Part shown: positions 1 through 8,341 of the stretch, in pieces
Position numbering within the stretch: position 1 is the stretch's first letter
How the letters are laid out: every line of letters starts with the position of its first letter
Assembly: GCA_017994055.1 (NCBI GenBank)
Contig: JAGOLL010000004.1
Coordinates: forward strand, 1-58,501
Reading direction: 5' to 3'
DNA: 58,501 nt
Source of the DNA: Methanothrix sp.
GTDB lineage: Archaea; Halobacteriota; Methanosarcinia; Methanotrichales; Methanotrichaceae
Made by a program: the position numbers and the translations under genes
The notes under the pieces: generated by a model
Seen by the model: only the letters and a program-made list of their open reading frames with translations
What the model was told of the DNA's origin: nothing
The model's database searches: none

Positions 1-907
1 TTCAGCTTTTTGGCCTCGTCGTAGGCTTTGGCTGCTTCATCAAACTGTCCCAGGGCATAAAGCGCATCTGCCTTGCCCTTCCGGAGTAGAGGATCGCTGG
101 AGCTGAGCTTTATTGCCTCGTCGTATGCTTTAGCTGCTTCATCAAATTGTCCCAGGGCATAAAGCGCATCTGCTTTGCCCTTCCAGAGTAGAGGATCGCT
201 GGAGCTGAGCTTTATTGCCTCGTCGTATGCTTTAGCTGCCTCATCATACTGTCCCAGGGCATAAAGCGCATCTGCCTTTCCCTTCCAGAGTAGAGGATCT
301 GTGGAGCTGAGCTTTATAGCCTCGTCATATGCTTTAGCAGCCTCATCATACTGTCCGAGGGCATAAAGCGCATCTGCCTTGCCCTTCCAGAGTAGAGGAT
401 CGGCGGAGCTGAGCTTTATGGCCTCGTCGTAGGCTTTAGCAGCCTCATCAAACAGCCCCAGAGCATAAAGCGCATCTGCCTTGCCCTTCCAGAGTAGAGG
501 ATCTGCGGAGCTGAGCTTTATAGCCTCGTCGTAAGCTTTGGCTGCTTCATCGTATTGTCCAAGGGCATAAAGCGCATCTGCTTTGCCCTTCCAGAGAAGA
601 GGATCTGCGGAGCTAAGTTTTATAGCCTCGTCGTAAGCTTTGGCTGCTTCATCGTATTGTCCAAGGGCATAAAGCGCATCTGCTTTGCCCTTCCAGAGAA
701 GAGGATCTGCGGAGCTAAGTTTTATAGCCTCGTCGTAAGCTTTGGCTGCTTCATCAAACTGTCCCAGGGCATAAAGCGCATCTGCTTTGCCCTTCCAGGC
801 TAAAGGATCGGATGAATTGAGCTTTATGGCCTCGTCGTAGGCTTTGGCTGCCTCATTGTATTTTCCCTGGGAATAGAGAGCATTGCCCATGTTGATCCAG
901 TAGGATG
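1..907 (-). repeat. 102-bp tandem repeats encoding identical TPR units
   Basis: A 102-bp unit recurs in register; for example the string ggagctgagctttat returns every 102 bases from about base 100 to 720. Each unit encodes one 34-residue TPR. Units near the window edge differ by only a few bases, and the unit at about 805-907 is the most divergent. Near-identity at the DNA level points to recent expansion or ongoing gene conversion. The array continues past the left edge, so the copy number is unknown. Confidence 0.9.
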
Positions 908-1793
908 GATCTGATAAATTCAGCTTTGCAGCCTCATCTTGATCTCCAATGACCTCATCAGGCCCGCCCAGATCATCAGATGCATTGTCGATGCTGGCTG
1001 CGGATGAAGCTGATGACAAATTCAGTTCTTCCGGCCCATCCTCAGCTTCTAAGACCTCATCGGGCTCAATCAGCTCATCGGATGTATTGCCACTGCTGGC
1101 CGCGGATGAAGCTAGAGACAGATTCTGCCCAGCAGCTTCATCATAAGACGGGACCGGCGCTAAATTCTGCGCCCTGGTGGGCTTTTCATATTCCCTTTGA
1201 AGGATATTGATAAGGTCAGATGAATTGGAGGCATTGCCGGCATTTATGTAGTCTGCGCCGATGCTTTGGGCATAGTTCATCAGCTCGGTCTCCTGTTCCG
1301 AACCATTAAGAATATCGAATCCTATGATGCTGATATCCAGGTCTTCCGTTTTATTGCTTACCGTCCTGCGGGAACAGGTCTCTGTGCCGTCCGTCAGTTG
1401 AATGATCTTTTTGTCCGTCCCATTGGCATTATCTTCAATGTAGCTCTTGGCAAAGGCCATTGCGGCAGTGAGAGGCGTTTTTCCGGTTGGCCGGATGGCA
1501 TCAACCTTGGATGATAATGCAGATTGATCGGCGGTAAAAGGCTGCTCTACCACAATATTATCGCAGTCGTAAAAGACTATCAGAGCCAGCTCATCGGTGG
1601 CCGGATCAAGCGCGGATATGAATTCTTTGACTGCAATCTTGGCGCTATTGATCTTGTCATTGTCTTTCATGCTTTCGGATGCATCAAAAAGCATTACCGT
1701 CGAGCGTTCAATGCTCAGATTTGCATCTGGTTCGCTCTGTCCGGAAATCGATAAAACCAGCAGAAGGATTAGAGTAGAATAGATCAGCCTCAT
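1..1793 (-). CDS. Secreted VWA-TPR protein, 3' end outside the window
   Basis: Reading the reverse strand from an ATG gives an uninterrupted frame to the window edge (about 597 residues visible, no stop). It opens with a short signal peptide (MRLIYSTLILLLVLSISG). A von Willebrand A domain follows, with a complete-looking MIDAS: DASES near residue 38, a threonine in TPLTAAM and an aspartate in LTDGTETC. After an acidic, serine-rich linker come TPR units of 34 residues built on 'DEAAKAYDEAIKL' and 'LLWKGKADALYALGQ'. The VWA domain probably binds a protein or metal ligand outside the cell, and the TPR array is a protein-binding scaffold. The first TPR after the linker is divergent; the rest are almost identical. 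No clear Shine-Dalgarno precedes the ATG. The partner is unknown. Confidence 0.85.
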   Translation of the reverse strand, partial: MRLIYSTLILLLVLSISGQSEPDANLSIERSTVMLFDASESMKDNDKINSAKIAVKEFISALDPATDELALIVFYDCDNIVVEQPFTADQSALSSKVDAIRPTGKTPLTAAMAFAKSYIEDNANGTDKKIIQLTDGTETCSRRTVSNKTEDLDISIIGFDILNGSEQETELMNYAQSIGADYINAGNASNSSDLINILQREYEKPTRAQNLAPVPSYDEAAGQNLSLASSAASSGNTSDELIEPDEVLEAEDGPEELNLSSASSAASIDNASDDLGGPDEVIGDQDEAAKLNLSDPSYWINMGNALYSQGKYNEAAKAYDEAIKLNSSDPLAWKGKADALYALGQFDEAAKAYDEAIKLSSADPLLWKGKADALYALGQYDEAAKAYDEAIKLSSADPLLWKGKADALYALGQYDEAAKAYDEAIKLSSADPLLWKGKADALYALGLFDEAAKAYDEAIKLSSADPLLWKGKADALYALGQYDEAAKAYDEAIKLSSTDPLLWKGKADALYALGQYDEAAKAYDEAIKLSSSDPLLWKGKADALYALGQFDEAAKAYDEAIKLSSSDPLLRKGKADALYALGQFDEAAKAYDEAKKL

Positions 1794-1880
1794 GAGCTAA
1801 ATTAAGGTGATGGAAGAAGATAAACTTTGGGGATTGGCCATCGTTCCTTTGAATTAAGTCCTTTTCAGATCCGTATCCAA

Positions 1881-3974
1881 CTATAGTATCACCTCTCCAT
1901 CCTCCTTCTCCGGATGCGAGGCCAGCACCAGCACCTGGGAGGCGGCCAGATTCCTGATCTCTATATAAGCCATTTCATCCCGTCTCTGAACCACAAGCTT
2001 TGAGCCCTTGCGGTAGGAGCCAGAGCGGCTCTTGGATCTCCTTGCCTCCCGAGCCGAGTTGAAGATCACAGTCATCCTTCCACTGCCATCGGTCCGGTTA
2101 AGAATGCCGTCCACCAGCACATCAGCGCTGCGAGATCTGCAGCCGTGGGAGTTAAAGAGGCAGAGAATCTCCTCATCATCCAGTATGCGAGACCAGGCCA
2201 CGATCTGTCCATCAAGGCGAGCCCCTCCTCTCGTCTCATAGCCCGCTCCATAGAAATCGAAATCTTCCAGTTTTTCATCCGGCAGAGCCATCTGGCGAAG
2301 ATACTGCCGGCCGTGGCGGAGCGCCGGAAAGGCCCGGCGGACGGCAGCCATAGCGGCAATGCTCCGGTAGACCGGGAACTTGGGATCAAAACAGTGATGC
2401 CCGGATGAGCCGAAGGGTCCGAAGCCGGGCAGGCTCTCATCCTTTCCGGAGTCCAGGCTATTGATCCCGCCCGGACGGGGATGCTCCGGTCCGAACATGG
2501 CCTCTCGAAGATAGTGGTCTGATCTCCTCCACTGGGGTAGCCACATCCGCTCCCTGTCCTCCGGCCCGGCCAGGGCTTGCTCCGTGCCGTAGTAGATGCA
2601 GGGTATGCCCAGGCTGAAGAGCTGCAGAGCCACTCCAGCCACTACCTGAGCCTCCGAAGCGGCATAGGCTGAGAAGCGCACCTTCTCCCCGAAGACGTGA
2701 TCGTGATCGTCCAAGACCGAGACGTGCTGGTTTCCCAGGTTTCGATGCGATCCCAGGGCCACATCGGAGCGGAATCCCCGGAAGTAGGCCCCCGGATGAA
2801 CCAGCCCTTTGGCCACGCCGCTCAGAGCTTGCCGCATCTCACCGATGTCCAGAGCAGCATTTAGGTTCCGGTCCAAGGCATCCAGATATCTGTTCGCAGC
2901 CCAATCGCCCCCGGCGATCTCCCCCACCAAAAAGAAGTTCTCTTTTCCCAGATTGGCGGCAAACTCCTTGATGCTGCCGCAAAAGCTCCTGCCCTGCTCG
3001 AAGGATACATGCTTTAGGGTATCGATTCTGAAGCCGTCGCAGTCAGTGAGAGCTATCCAGTACTTGTAGCATCTGGCCAGGTCGCTCAAGAGCCCGGGAG
3101 AGTCGAGGTTGAAATCCCTCAGACTCTTGAAATCAGACCTCTTGTGCTCTGCCCAGGCGTCCTCTATGCTTCCCGCTCCCAAATCACCGCTGCCTGCTCG
3201 GGTATAGCGCTCCTTATTTTGAAGCTCCAGCGGCCAGACCCCGTCATCATGGCTGGAGATAGCCTCTGCCGCTTCTCCCAATTCGTCTCTCCAGGATCCG
3301 AATTGATATCTCTCCTTGGTGTAAGCGGCCTCATGGATGCCGCCCGGAGTATCCTGGGGATAGAGCCAGTTGCATCCGGAGTGGTTGAAGATTATGTCCA
3401 GGATAATGCGCATGCCGGCATTATGAGCCGCAGCCACCAGATCGGTCAAGTCTCTCCTGCTTCCAAATCGGGGATCGACATCCAGGAAGTCCTGAACTGC
3501 ATAGCCGTGATAGCTGTCCTCATGGGATCGCTGTCGGAAGACGGGGCTGAGCCAAAGCGTCGTCACTCCCAGGTCCTTCAGGTATCCCAGCTTAGATAAA
3601 ACCCCCTTGAGGCTTCCTCCCTGCCAGCGGGAGGATCCCGACTCCGACCAGAGCTCCCAGCTCCAGGGCTCTCCATTTATATCCGGCCTGGCTTCGGCCA
3701 GGATTGAGCGATCCAAGAGCTTGCGATCCCTTTCCTGGCCATCGGAGAAGCGGTCCACCAGAAGGAAATATAAAACCTCATCCCTCCAGTCCACCGGAGA
3801 TGAATGGTACTCCTGGCGACGGGGAAGGATAACATCCTCGTCGATGCTCTCCAGACGATCTCGGCTCAGGGCTTTTTCCATAAAGGTCATAAGAGTATCA
3901 TCCTCGCTTTTTTTTTGGCTGGATTGAAAATCACCGCAATCAATTGGCGGGATGACTATGCCATCCAGTTTCAA
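1881..3974 (-). CDS. GH13 alpha-amylase family glycosidase
   Basis: This 697-residue protein is a glycoside hydrolase family 13 enzyme acting on alpha-glucans such as glycogen, maltodextrin or trehalose-type substrates. All four GH13 regions are visible: region I DIIFNH (about 193-198), region II GFRIDTLKH with the nucleophile Asp318, region III VGEIAGG with the acid/base Glu352, and region IV LDDHDH with the transition-state His424-Asp425. A beta-sandwich-like C-terminal part follows. There is no signal peptide, so it is probably cytoplasmic and used for storage-polysaccharide turnover. A roughly 60-residue N-terminal extension precedes the barrel. The gene stands alone between divergent neighbours. 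Substrate specificity cannot be read from the sequence. Confidence 0.9.
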   Translation of the reverse strand: MKLDGIVIPPIDCGDFQSSQKKSEDDTLMTFMEKALSRDRLESIDEDVILPRRQEYHSSPVDWRDEVLYFLLVDRFSDGQERDRKLLDRSILAEARPDINGEPWSWELWSESGSSRWQGGSLKGVLSKLGYLKDLGVTTLWLSPVFRQRSHEDSYHGYAVQDFLDVDPRFGSRRDLTDLVAAAHNAGMRIILDIIFNHSGCNWLYPQDTPGGIHEAAYTKERYQFGSWRDELGEAAEAISSHDDGVWPLELQNKERYTRAGSGDLGAGSIEDAWAEHKRSDFKSLRDFNLDSPGLLSDLARCYKYWIALTDCDGFRIDTLKHVSFEQGRSFCGSIKEFAANLGKENFFLVGEIAGGDWAANRYLDALDRNLNAALDIGEMRQALSGVAKGLVHPGAYFRGFRSDVALGSHRNLGNQHVSVLDDHDHVFGEKVRFSAYAASEAQVVAGVALQLFSLGIPCIYYGTEQALAGPEDRERMWLPQWRRSDHYLREAMFGPEHPRPGGINSLDSGKDESLPGFGPFGSSGHHCFDPKFPVYRSIAAMAAVRRAFPALRHGRQYLRQMALPDEKLEDFDFYGAGYETRGGARLDGQIVAWSRILDDEEILCLFNSHGCRSRSADVLVDGILNRTDGSGRMTVIFNSAREARRSKSRSGSYRKGSKLVVQRRDEMAYIEIRNLAASQVLVLASHPEKEDGEVIL

Positions 3975-4104
3975 CTTATTTATTAATCATTATGGCATAA
4001 ACATATTGCCCTCTATATTTCTATGAGCCGGATGGCTTAAATGAACCTCTCCCGGAGACAAAAGCTAAAATACCAGGAAGATCCTGCACCGAGTGGTGAA
4101 AGTA

Positions 4105-4335
4105 ATGAACAAGATACTGGCAATTCTGCTCGCTGGACTGCTCATGATCACAGCCGGCGCAACTATTGTCTATGCTGAAGAAGAGGAAGAAGAGGGAGCC
4201 GAGGTGGTTGAGGAGAATGAGACCGAGGAGAACGAGACCGGCGAGGAAGAAGAAAATAGCGTACCCGGCTTTGAGATCGTACTCGGGGCAGCCGGCCTGG
4301 GAGCGGCTCGCCTGCTGAGATATCGAAACAATTAA
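4105..4335 (+). CDS. Small acidic secreted protein with PGF-CTERM-like tail
   Basis: This 76-residue protein has a signal peptide (NKILAILLAGLLMITAGA), a linker made almost only of Glu, Val and Asn, and a C-terminal segment with PGF followed by a short hydrophobic stretch and Arg-Tyr-Arg. That tripartite tail matches the plan of PGF-CTERM sorting signals, which archaeosortase A cuts so the protein can be lipid-anchored at the cell surface. A GTG four codons upstream is possible, but GGTG lies just before this ATG and supports it. The linker carries N-E-T sequons for possible N-glycosylation. hisA begins 26 bases downstream, so the two may be cotranscribed, though the roles look unrelated. Function is unknown. 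Confidence 0.7.
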   Translation: MNKILAILLAGLLMITAGATIVYAEEEEEEGAEVVEENETEENETGEEEENSVPGFEIVLGAAGLGAARLLRYRNN

Positions 4336-4361
4336 GGTCTATCTGCCGCATAAATCGGCGC

Positions 4362-5084
4362 ATGGATTTTGCTTTCTTTCCTGCGGTTGATCTGCGCGGC
4401 GGCAAATGCGTACAGCTGGTGGGGGGTGTTCCGGGCACCGAGGTGGTGGCTCTGGACAATCCCCTATTCCAGGCTGAGCACTGGGTGGCTGAGGGAGCGG
4501 ACCACCTGCATATCATCGATCTGGATGGTGCCATTTTGGGAAAAAGGATCAATGCTCCCATTTTAAGCCGGATGGTCAAGAAGCTGGACCTCTTCATCCA
4601 GGTGGGTGGAGGCATTCGAAGCGAGGAGGATGTCTCTAAGATCCTGGATATGGGGGTGGACCGGGCCATCCTGGGAACAGCAGCTCTCAAAGAGCCGGAT
4701 ATGATCTCCCGCCTGGCTGACAGGCATGGAAGTGAGAGGATCATGGTGGCTTTGGATGTGAAAAAGGGAGATGTGACCACCGAGGGCTGGCAGAGGCAGA
4801 TGGGGAGGAAGGCCGTTGAACTGGGTCGGCTGTTTGAGGAGAAGGGTGCCGGATCGATTCTTTTCACCAATATCGATGTGGAGGGGCAGCAGAAGGGGAT
4901 CGATCTGGGACCGACCCGCGATCTGATCTCCGCTGTGGGAATACCGGTGATTGCAGCCGGAGGGGTGACGGAGATCGAGGATGTCCTGGCCCTGCGGGAG
5001 GCGGGAGCGGCTGGAGCCGTGGCGGGAACGGCGATCTACACCGGAAAGCTCAGCGTGAGAGAGACCCTGGAAGCCTTGAGGTGA
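4362..5084 (+). CDS. hisA: HisA, ProFAR isomerase
   Basis: This 240-residue (beta/alpha)8-barrel protein isomerises ProFAR to PRFAR in histidine biosynthesis. The N-terminal PAVDLRGGK motif holds the catalytic Asp. The second half has the phosphate-binding stretches VIAAGGVTEIED and AGAVAGTAIYTGKL. The usual second-half catalytic loop (T-D-I-x-R-D-G) reads TNIDVEGQQKG here, so the second acidic residue sits in a divergent loop. Length is normal for the family. The stop codon overlaps the Shine-Dalgarno of hisB, so the pair should be translated together. Confidence 0.92.
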   Translation: MDFAFFPAVDLRGGKCVQLVGGVPGTEVVALDNPLFQAEHWVAEGADHLHIIDLDGAILGKRINAPILSRMVKKLDLFIQVGGGIRSEEDVSKILDMGVDRAILGTAALKEPDMISRLADRHGSERIMVALDVKKGDVTTEGWQRQMGRKAVELGRLFEEKGAGSILFTNIDVEGQQKGIDLGPTRDLISAVGIPVIAAGGVTEIEDVLALREAGAAGAVAGTAIYTGKLSVRETLEALR

Positions 5085-5088
5085 ATAA

Positions 5089-5649
5089 ATGAGAAAAGGA
5101 TATGCAGAATGCATCTATCGGGATTGCCGGGCCGAGGCCGATCTAGATCTGGACGGAGAGGGCAGGGCCACAGTAAGCTCCGGCTCTGCTTTTCTGGACC
5201 ACATGCTCACAGCCCTGGCCCGGACCTCGGGATGGGATATCACCGCCAGGACCGAGCCGGGCTTCTATAAGATCGAGGCGCTGGGCACAGCCATAGGCCA
5301 GGCTCTGGACAGGAGCCTGGAACAGAGGCGAGGGATCAGGCGCTATGGCTCGGCCTCGGTTCCCATGGATGAGGCCCTGGCCGATGTGAGCCTGGACTAT
5401 AGCGGTCGGGCTTATCTGGTTTTCTTCGGAGAGCTCAAGAGCGCCATGATAGGCGACTTCGAGTCCGATCTTCTCCGGGTTTTCCTGGAGGCCATGGCTA
5501 CGAGCGCCAGAATGACGCTTCATATCCGCTTTTATGGAGAGAATGATCATCACAAGGCAGAGAGCATCTTCAAAGCCCTGGGCCTGGCTGGCCGCCAGGC
5601 GGCAACGATGGAGGGAACTGCCGTTCCCAGCACCAAGGGCCTGATTTAA
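5089..5649 (+). CDS. hisB: HisB-type imidazoleglycerol-phosphate dehydratase, lacking first HHxxE motif
   Basis: This 186-residue protein aligns with IGP dehydratase (histidine biosynthesis) over its whole length: FLDHML (Asp37-His38), VPMDEALADV, SLDYSGRAYLVF, LHIRFYGENDHH and ESIFKALG. The second metal motif HHxxE (His154, His155, Glu158) and His145 are intact. The first HHTVED motif is replaced by FYKIEA at residues 59-64, so both histidine ligands of one Mn site are gone, and the histidine of the usual RHG is Thr46. The frame is continuous, so this is not a frameshift. It starts four bases after hisA with GAGGTGA at good spacing. Either this enzyme works with an altered metal site, or another copy supplies the activity. 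Its 3' end overlaps the convergent hydrolase gene by four bases. Confidence 0.85.
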   Translation: MRKGYAECIYRDCRAEADLDLDGEGRATVSSGSAFLDHMLTALARTSGWDITARTEPGFYKIEALGTAIGQALDRSLEQRRGIRRYGSASVPMDEALADVSLDYSGRAYLVFFGELKSAMIGDFESDLLRVFLEAMATSARMTLHIRFYGENDHHKAESIFKALGLAGRQAATMEGTAVPSTKGLI

Positions 5650-6566
5650 CCTTTTTCCGCCACTTCTGACATCTTCTTCAGCTCCTCCTTGAGGGCATCG
5701 TCCATCTCCCTGCAGTATCCGTGCGTCGCACATCCGACAGTGTTCAGACTCTTTGGCTCTGGGCCAAGGGCATAGGTCTCTTCCGCCAGGCGGAATGGAA
5801 TGATGGTATCATTGCGGGAGTGGATCATAGCCAGGGGCCGGGGGGAGACCTCTCCAAGGTAGCTCTCCGGGTCGATGGACAGGTAAAACCGGGCTGAATC
5901 AGGGTCTATAGCACCTGCCGCTGAGGCGATAGCTCCGGCAGTGCCGTAGCCGCAGGTGCTGATGGCCAGAACGCCCCTCGCCTCCTTATCCAGAGCACAG
6001 GCTATGATGGCAGAGCGCCCTCCATTGCTCTCTCCGGCATAAACGATCCTGTCTCTGTCTATCTCAGGCCGATCTCTCAGGATCATGGCCGCGGCTAAAG
6101 CGTCATGGACCATCTTGTGCTCTTCCGGCTCCCAGCCCTGGAGGAAGTGCTGCAGATCTCCCTGAAGATCGACCACCCCCAGATTTCTCTGGTCCAGGGT
6201 GATGCTGGAGTATCCCAGATCGGCCAGGCGCCTGGCCAGACCCTGCTCCGCCTCCTTGCTCACTGTGGCCCCGGGGAGGAGCACAATACCGGGCAGGCCC
6301 GGATTTTCGGCCAGCTCTGTCCTGATTTCTGTGACAGGAATCCTGAGAATGGCTGCGATCTCTGCCCCCCGGCTTTCAAACCTCACCTCGGATATGCTGC
6401 TGTTTCCATCCTTGTTCCACTGGCTGAAATTGTGAGGCGGAAGGTCTACCTTATATCTCAGCAATCCCGCTTCCGATACTGCATAGTCCTTGATCCCGGA
6501 AGTCCAGCCTCCCGCCGAGATAAAATGCCATGCCAGGAGCAGGAGGACTATGCCCACCGCCAGCAT
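5646..6566 (-). CDS. Membrane-anchored alpha/beta hydrolase
   Basis: About 306 residues with one N-terminal hydrophobic segment (LAVGIVLLLLAWHFI), then an extracellular alpha/beta-hydrolase domain. The nucleophile elbow GESNGG is visible near residue 178. A plausible acid lies in HSRND and the histidine in CATHGYC. The motif LLPGATVSKEAEQGLARRL fits the oxyanion-hole region of dienelactone-hydrolase/BAAT-like enzymes. A TTG lies directly upstream of the chosen ATG, and either could be the start. The short secreted-protein gene ends 46 bases upstream on the same strand, suggesting an operon. Substrate unknown; an esterase or peptidase acting at the cell surface is likely. Confidence 0.8.
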   Translation of the reverse strand: MLAVGIVLLLLAWHFISAGGWTSGIKDYAVSEAGLLRYKVDLPPHNFSQWNKDGNSSISEVRFESRGAEIAAILRIPVTEIRTELAENPGLPGIVLLPGATVSKEAEQGLARRLADLGYSSITLDQRNLGVVDLQGDLQHFLQGWEPEEHKMVHDALAAAMILRDRPEIDRDRIVYAGESNGGRSAIIACALDKEARGVLAISTCGYGTAGAIASAAGAIDPDSARFYLSIDPESYLGEVSPRPLAMIHSRNDTIIPFRLAEETYALGPEPKSLNTVGCATHGYCREMDDALKEELKKMSEVAEKG

Positions 6567-6612
6567 CAATGCCTTGCCCCTTTTTCGGCTGAACTTCAGA
6601 ATGAGGCCCCCT

Positions 6613-6945
6613 TTAAATGGAGGGCGTCCACTGGTCGCTGGTCAATCTGGTCAGGGTGCCATTCTCGCTTAGCTCATAGCCCACAGGGATCTTTCCCCAG
6701 CTCCAGAGGCCGGAGGGAGTCTGGTTGAACCGACCCCCGTCCTGACTGCTGAGATTCTGATCGGTCAGATTCTGACTGCTCAGATTTACAACTGTGGCAT
6801 TCTGACCGGACTGATTGGCCGGAACATCGGAAAGGCTGGCCAGAACTTCCAGTCCCCTCTCCTGGCTGATCACAATGGGCTCAAGCGAATGACAGAGGCC
6901 AGTCAGGGCAATCAAAGCAAGAAATAAGATTATGAGCATCTTCAT
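6613..6945 (-). CDS. Small secreted protein of unknown function
   Basis: A 110-residue protein with a clear signal peptide (MKMLIILFLALIALTGLCHS) and a mature part rich in Asn, Gln and Ser, containing repeated NLSSQNLTDQNLSSQ with several N-x-S/T sequons. The C-terminal part has WSWGKIPVGYELSENGTLTRL. An upstream ATG would add 19 charged residues before the signal peptide; the chosen ATG has GGAGTG eight bases upstream and starts exactly at the signal peptide. It precedes the membrane-anchored hydrolase and is probably cotranscribed with it. No family is recognised. Confidence 0.65.
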   Translation of the reverse strand: MKMLIILFLALIALTGLCHSLEPIVISQERGLEVLASLSDVPANQSGQNATVVNLSSQNLTDQNLSSQDGGRFNQTPSGLWSWGKIPVGYELSENGTLTRLTSDQWTPSI

Positions 6946-7154
6946 TATCCAATCACTCCACGATCTCTCTTCCTCCTCGGCTTCCTGCAGCCTTCGGCGC
7001 AAACGATAAAACCAGCATTTCCGATCAGAGCCCGGCCCTCCCTTCTAGGTGTTCCAATCTGCCGCATAAGCATATTGAGTCGTCTTGAAGAGGAGATCAA
7101 ATTTAGCTCATTCGTCAGTTGGGATGCATCGAGACCAGGCTCTTTTAAAAAAAA

Positions 7155-8300
7155 TTATTTATACAGCACCCGGCTCGCAGCCTCAACTCCCGCTCCACAG
7201 GAGGCGATCTTGCCCTCCTGGGCCAGGATCAGTTCCAGGGTCTGGATGGTGCGCAGGATATCTCCGGAGGAGCACATGCCCATGGTGCCGATGCGGAAGA
7301 TCTTGCCCTTGATCTGGTCCTGGCCGCCCGATACCACCACACCGCGCTTCTTCATGCCGCCCCTAAGTTTGTCATCGCTGACGCCCTCGGGCATCTTCAT
7401 GGCGGTCACAGTATTGGAGTAGTGAGAGTGCTGGTTTGCCTTGGGGAAGAGCTCTATTCCCAGGGCTCTGGCCGCAGACCGAACCGATTCTGCCTGCTGG
7501 GCGGTTCTGGCCCGACGGGCGGCAAAGCCCTCCTCCTCGGCCATATGCAAGGCCTCCTGCAAAGCAAAGAATAGAGAGACGGCAGGGGTGAAGGGAGTCT
7601 GGGCCTGGCTCTTTCTGGCTGACTTGAGATGAGCCTTCAGGTCTGCATAGTAGCTTCTGCTCTTGGGCAGGAATCTCTCCTCGGCTCTCTTTGAGACTGC
7701 GACCACAGCGAGGCCAGGGGGAACGGCCAGGGCTTTCTGAGAGCCGGTTATGGCTATGTCAATTCCCCACTTATCGGTGAGAAACTCATTGCCGCCAATG
7801 GAGGATATTCCATCCACTATGAAGAGTGCGTCATGCTTCCTGGCGATCTCTCCCACCTCTTTGGCAGGATTAATCAGGCCCACCGATGTTTCATTATGGA
7901 CCATGGCCACAGCTTTGGCTCCATTTTCTAATGCCGCCTCCACCTTATCCAGGTCGAAGGGGGTGCCCCACTCGAACTTCACTGGTACAACTTGGCCGTA
8001 TCGCTCCCCGATCTCGGCGAACCTCTCACCGAACTTTCCATTGGATATGGCCACAATCTTATCATCATTGCCTATGGTGCCGGCCACGGCCGCATCCATG
8101 CCCACTGTGCCGCTGCCGGTCATTACCACCACATCGTTTTCCGTCTCAAAAAACGGCTTTAATAAGCCGCAGCAATCACTGTAAATGGCACTGAAATCGC
8201 CACTCCGGTGGCTGATCATGGGTCGGGACATAGCCCGAAGGACGCGAGGCGCGACCTTGACCGGTCCCGGAATCATAAGCAGTGTATCCTCAATATCCAT
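7155..8300 (-). CDS. Class-V aminotransferase (alanine-glyoxylate/serine-pyruvate type)
   Basis: A 381-residue PLP-dependent fold-type I enzyme of the alanine-glyoxylate / serine-pyruvate aminotransferase group. The N-terminal MIPGPVKVAPRVLRAM and SHRSGDF are signature stretches. Asp163 in FIVDGISSIGG contacts the PLP ring nitrogen, and Lys189 in TGSQKAL is the Schiff-base lysine. Length is normal. In methanogens such enzymes usually transaminate small alpha-keto acids for serine/glycine or cysteine metabolism; the exact substrate pair cannot be read here. Its ATG lies just 41 bases after the RNase HII gene on the same strand. Confidence 0.9.
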   Translation of the reverse strand: MDIEDTLLMIPGPVKVAPRVLRAMSRPMISHRSGDFSAIYSDCCGLLKPFFETENDVVVMTGSGTVGMDAAVAGTIGNDDKIVAISNGKFGERFAEIGERYGQVVPVKFEWGTPFDLDKVEAALENGAKAVAMVHNETSVGLINPAKEVGEIARKHDALFIVDGISSIGGNEFLTDKWGIDIAITGSQKALAVPPGLAVVAVSKRAEERFLPKSRSYYADLKAHLKSARKSQAQTPFTPAVSLFFALQEALHMAEEEGFAARRARTAQQAESVRSAARALGIELFPKANQHSHYSNTVTAMKMPEGVSDDKLRGGMKKRGVVVSGGQDQIKGKIFRIGTMGMCSSGDILRTIQTLELILAQEGKIASCGAGVEAASRVLYK

Positions 8301-8341
8301 GAGATCCCTTCTTCTTTCTGCTGCCTTAGGTTTCAGGCAGC

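Noticed and set aside
555..803. Open frame on the forward strand within the TPR repeats
   Set aside because: It is a repeated shadow of the 102-bp array; the reverse strand reads clear TPR units in one frame.
1..907. CRISPR array
   Set aside because: Repeats are directly adjacent coding units without unique spacers; the same holds for 20006-20995.
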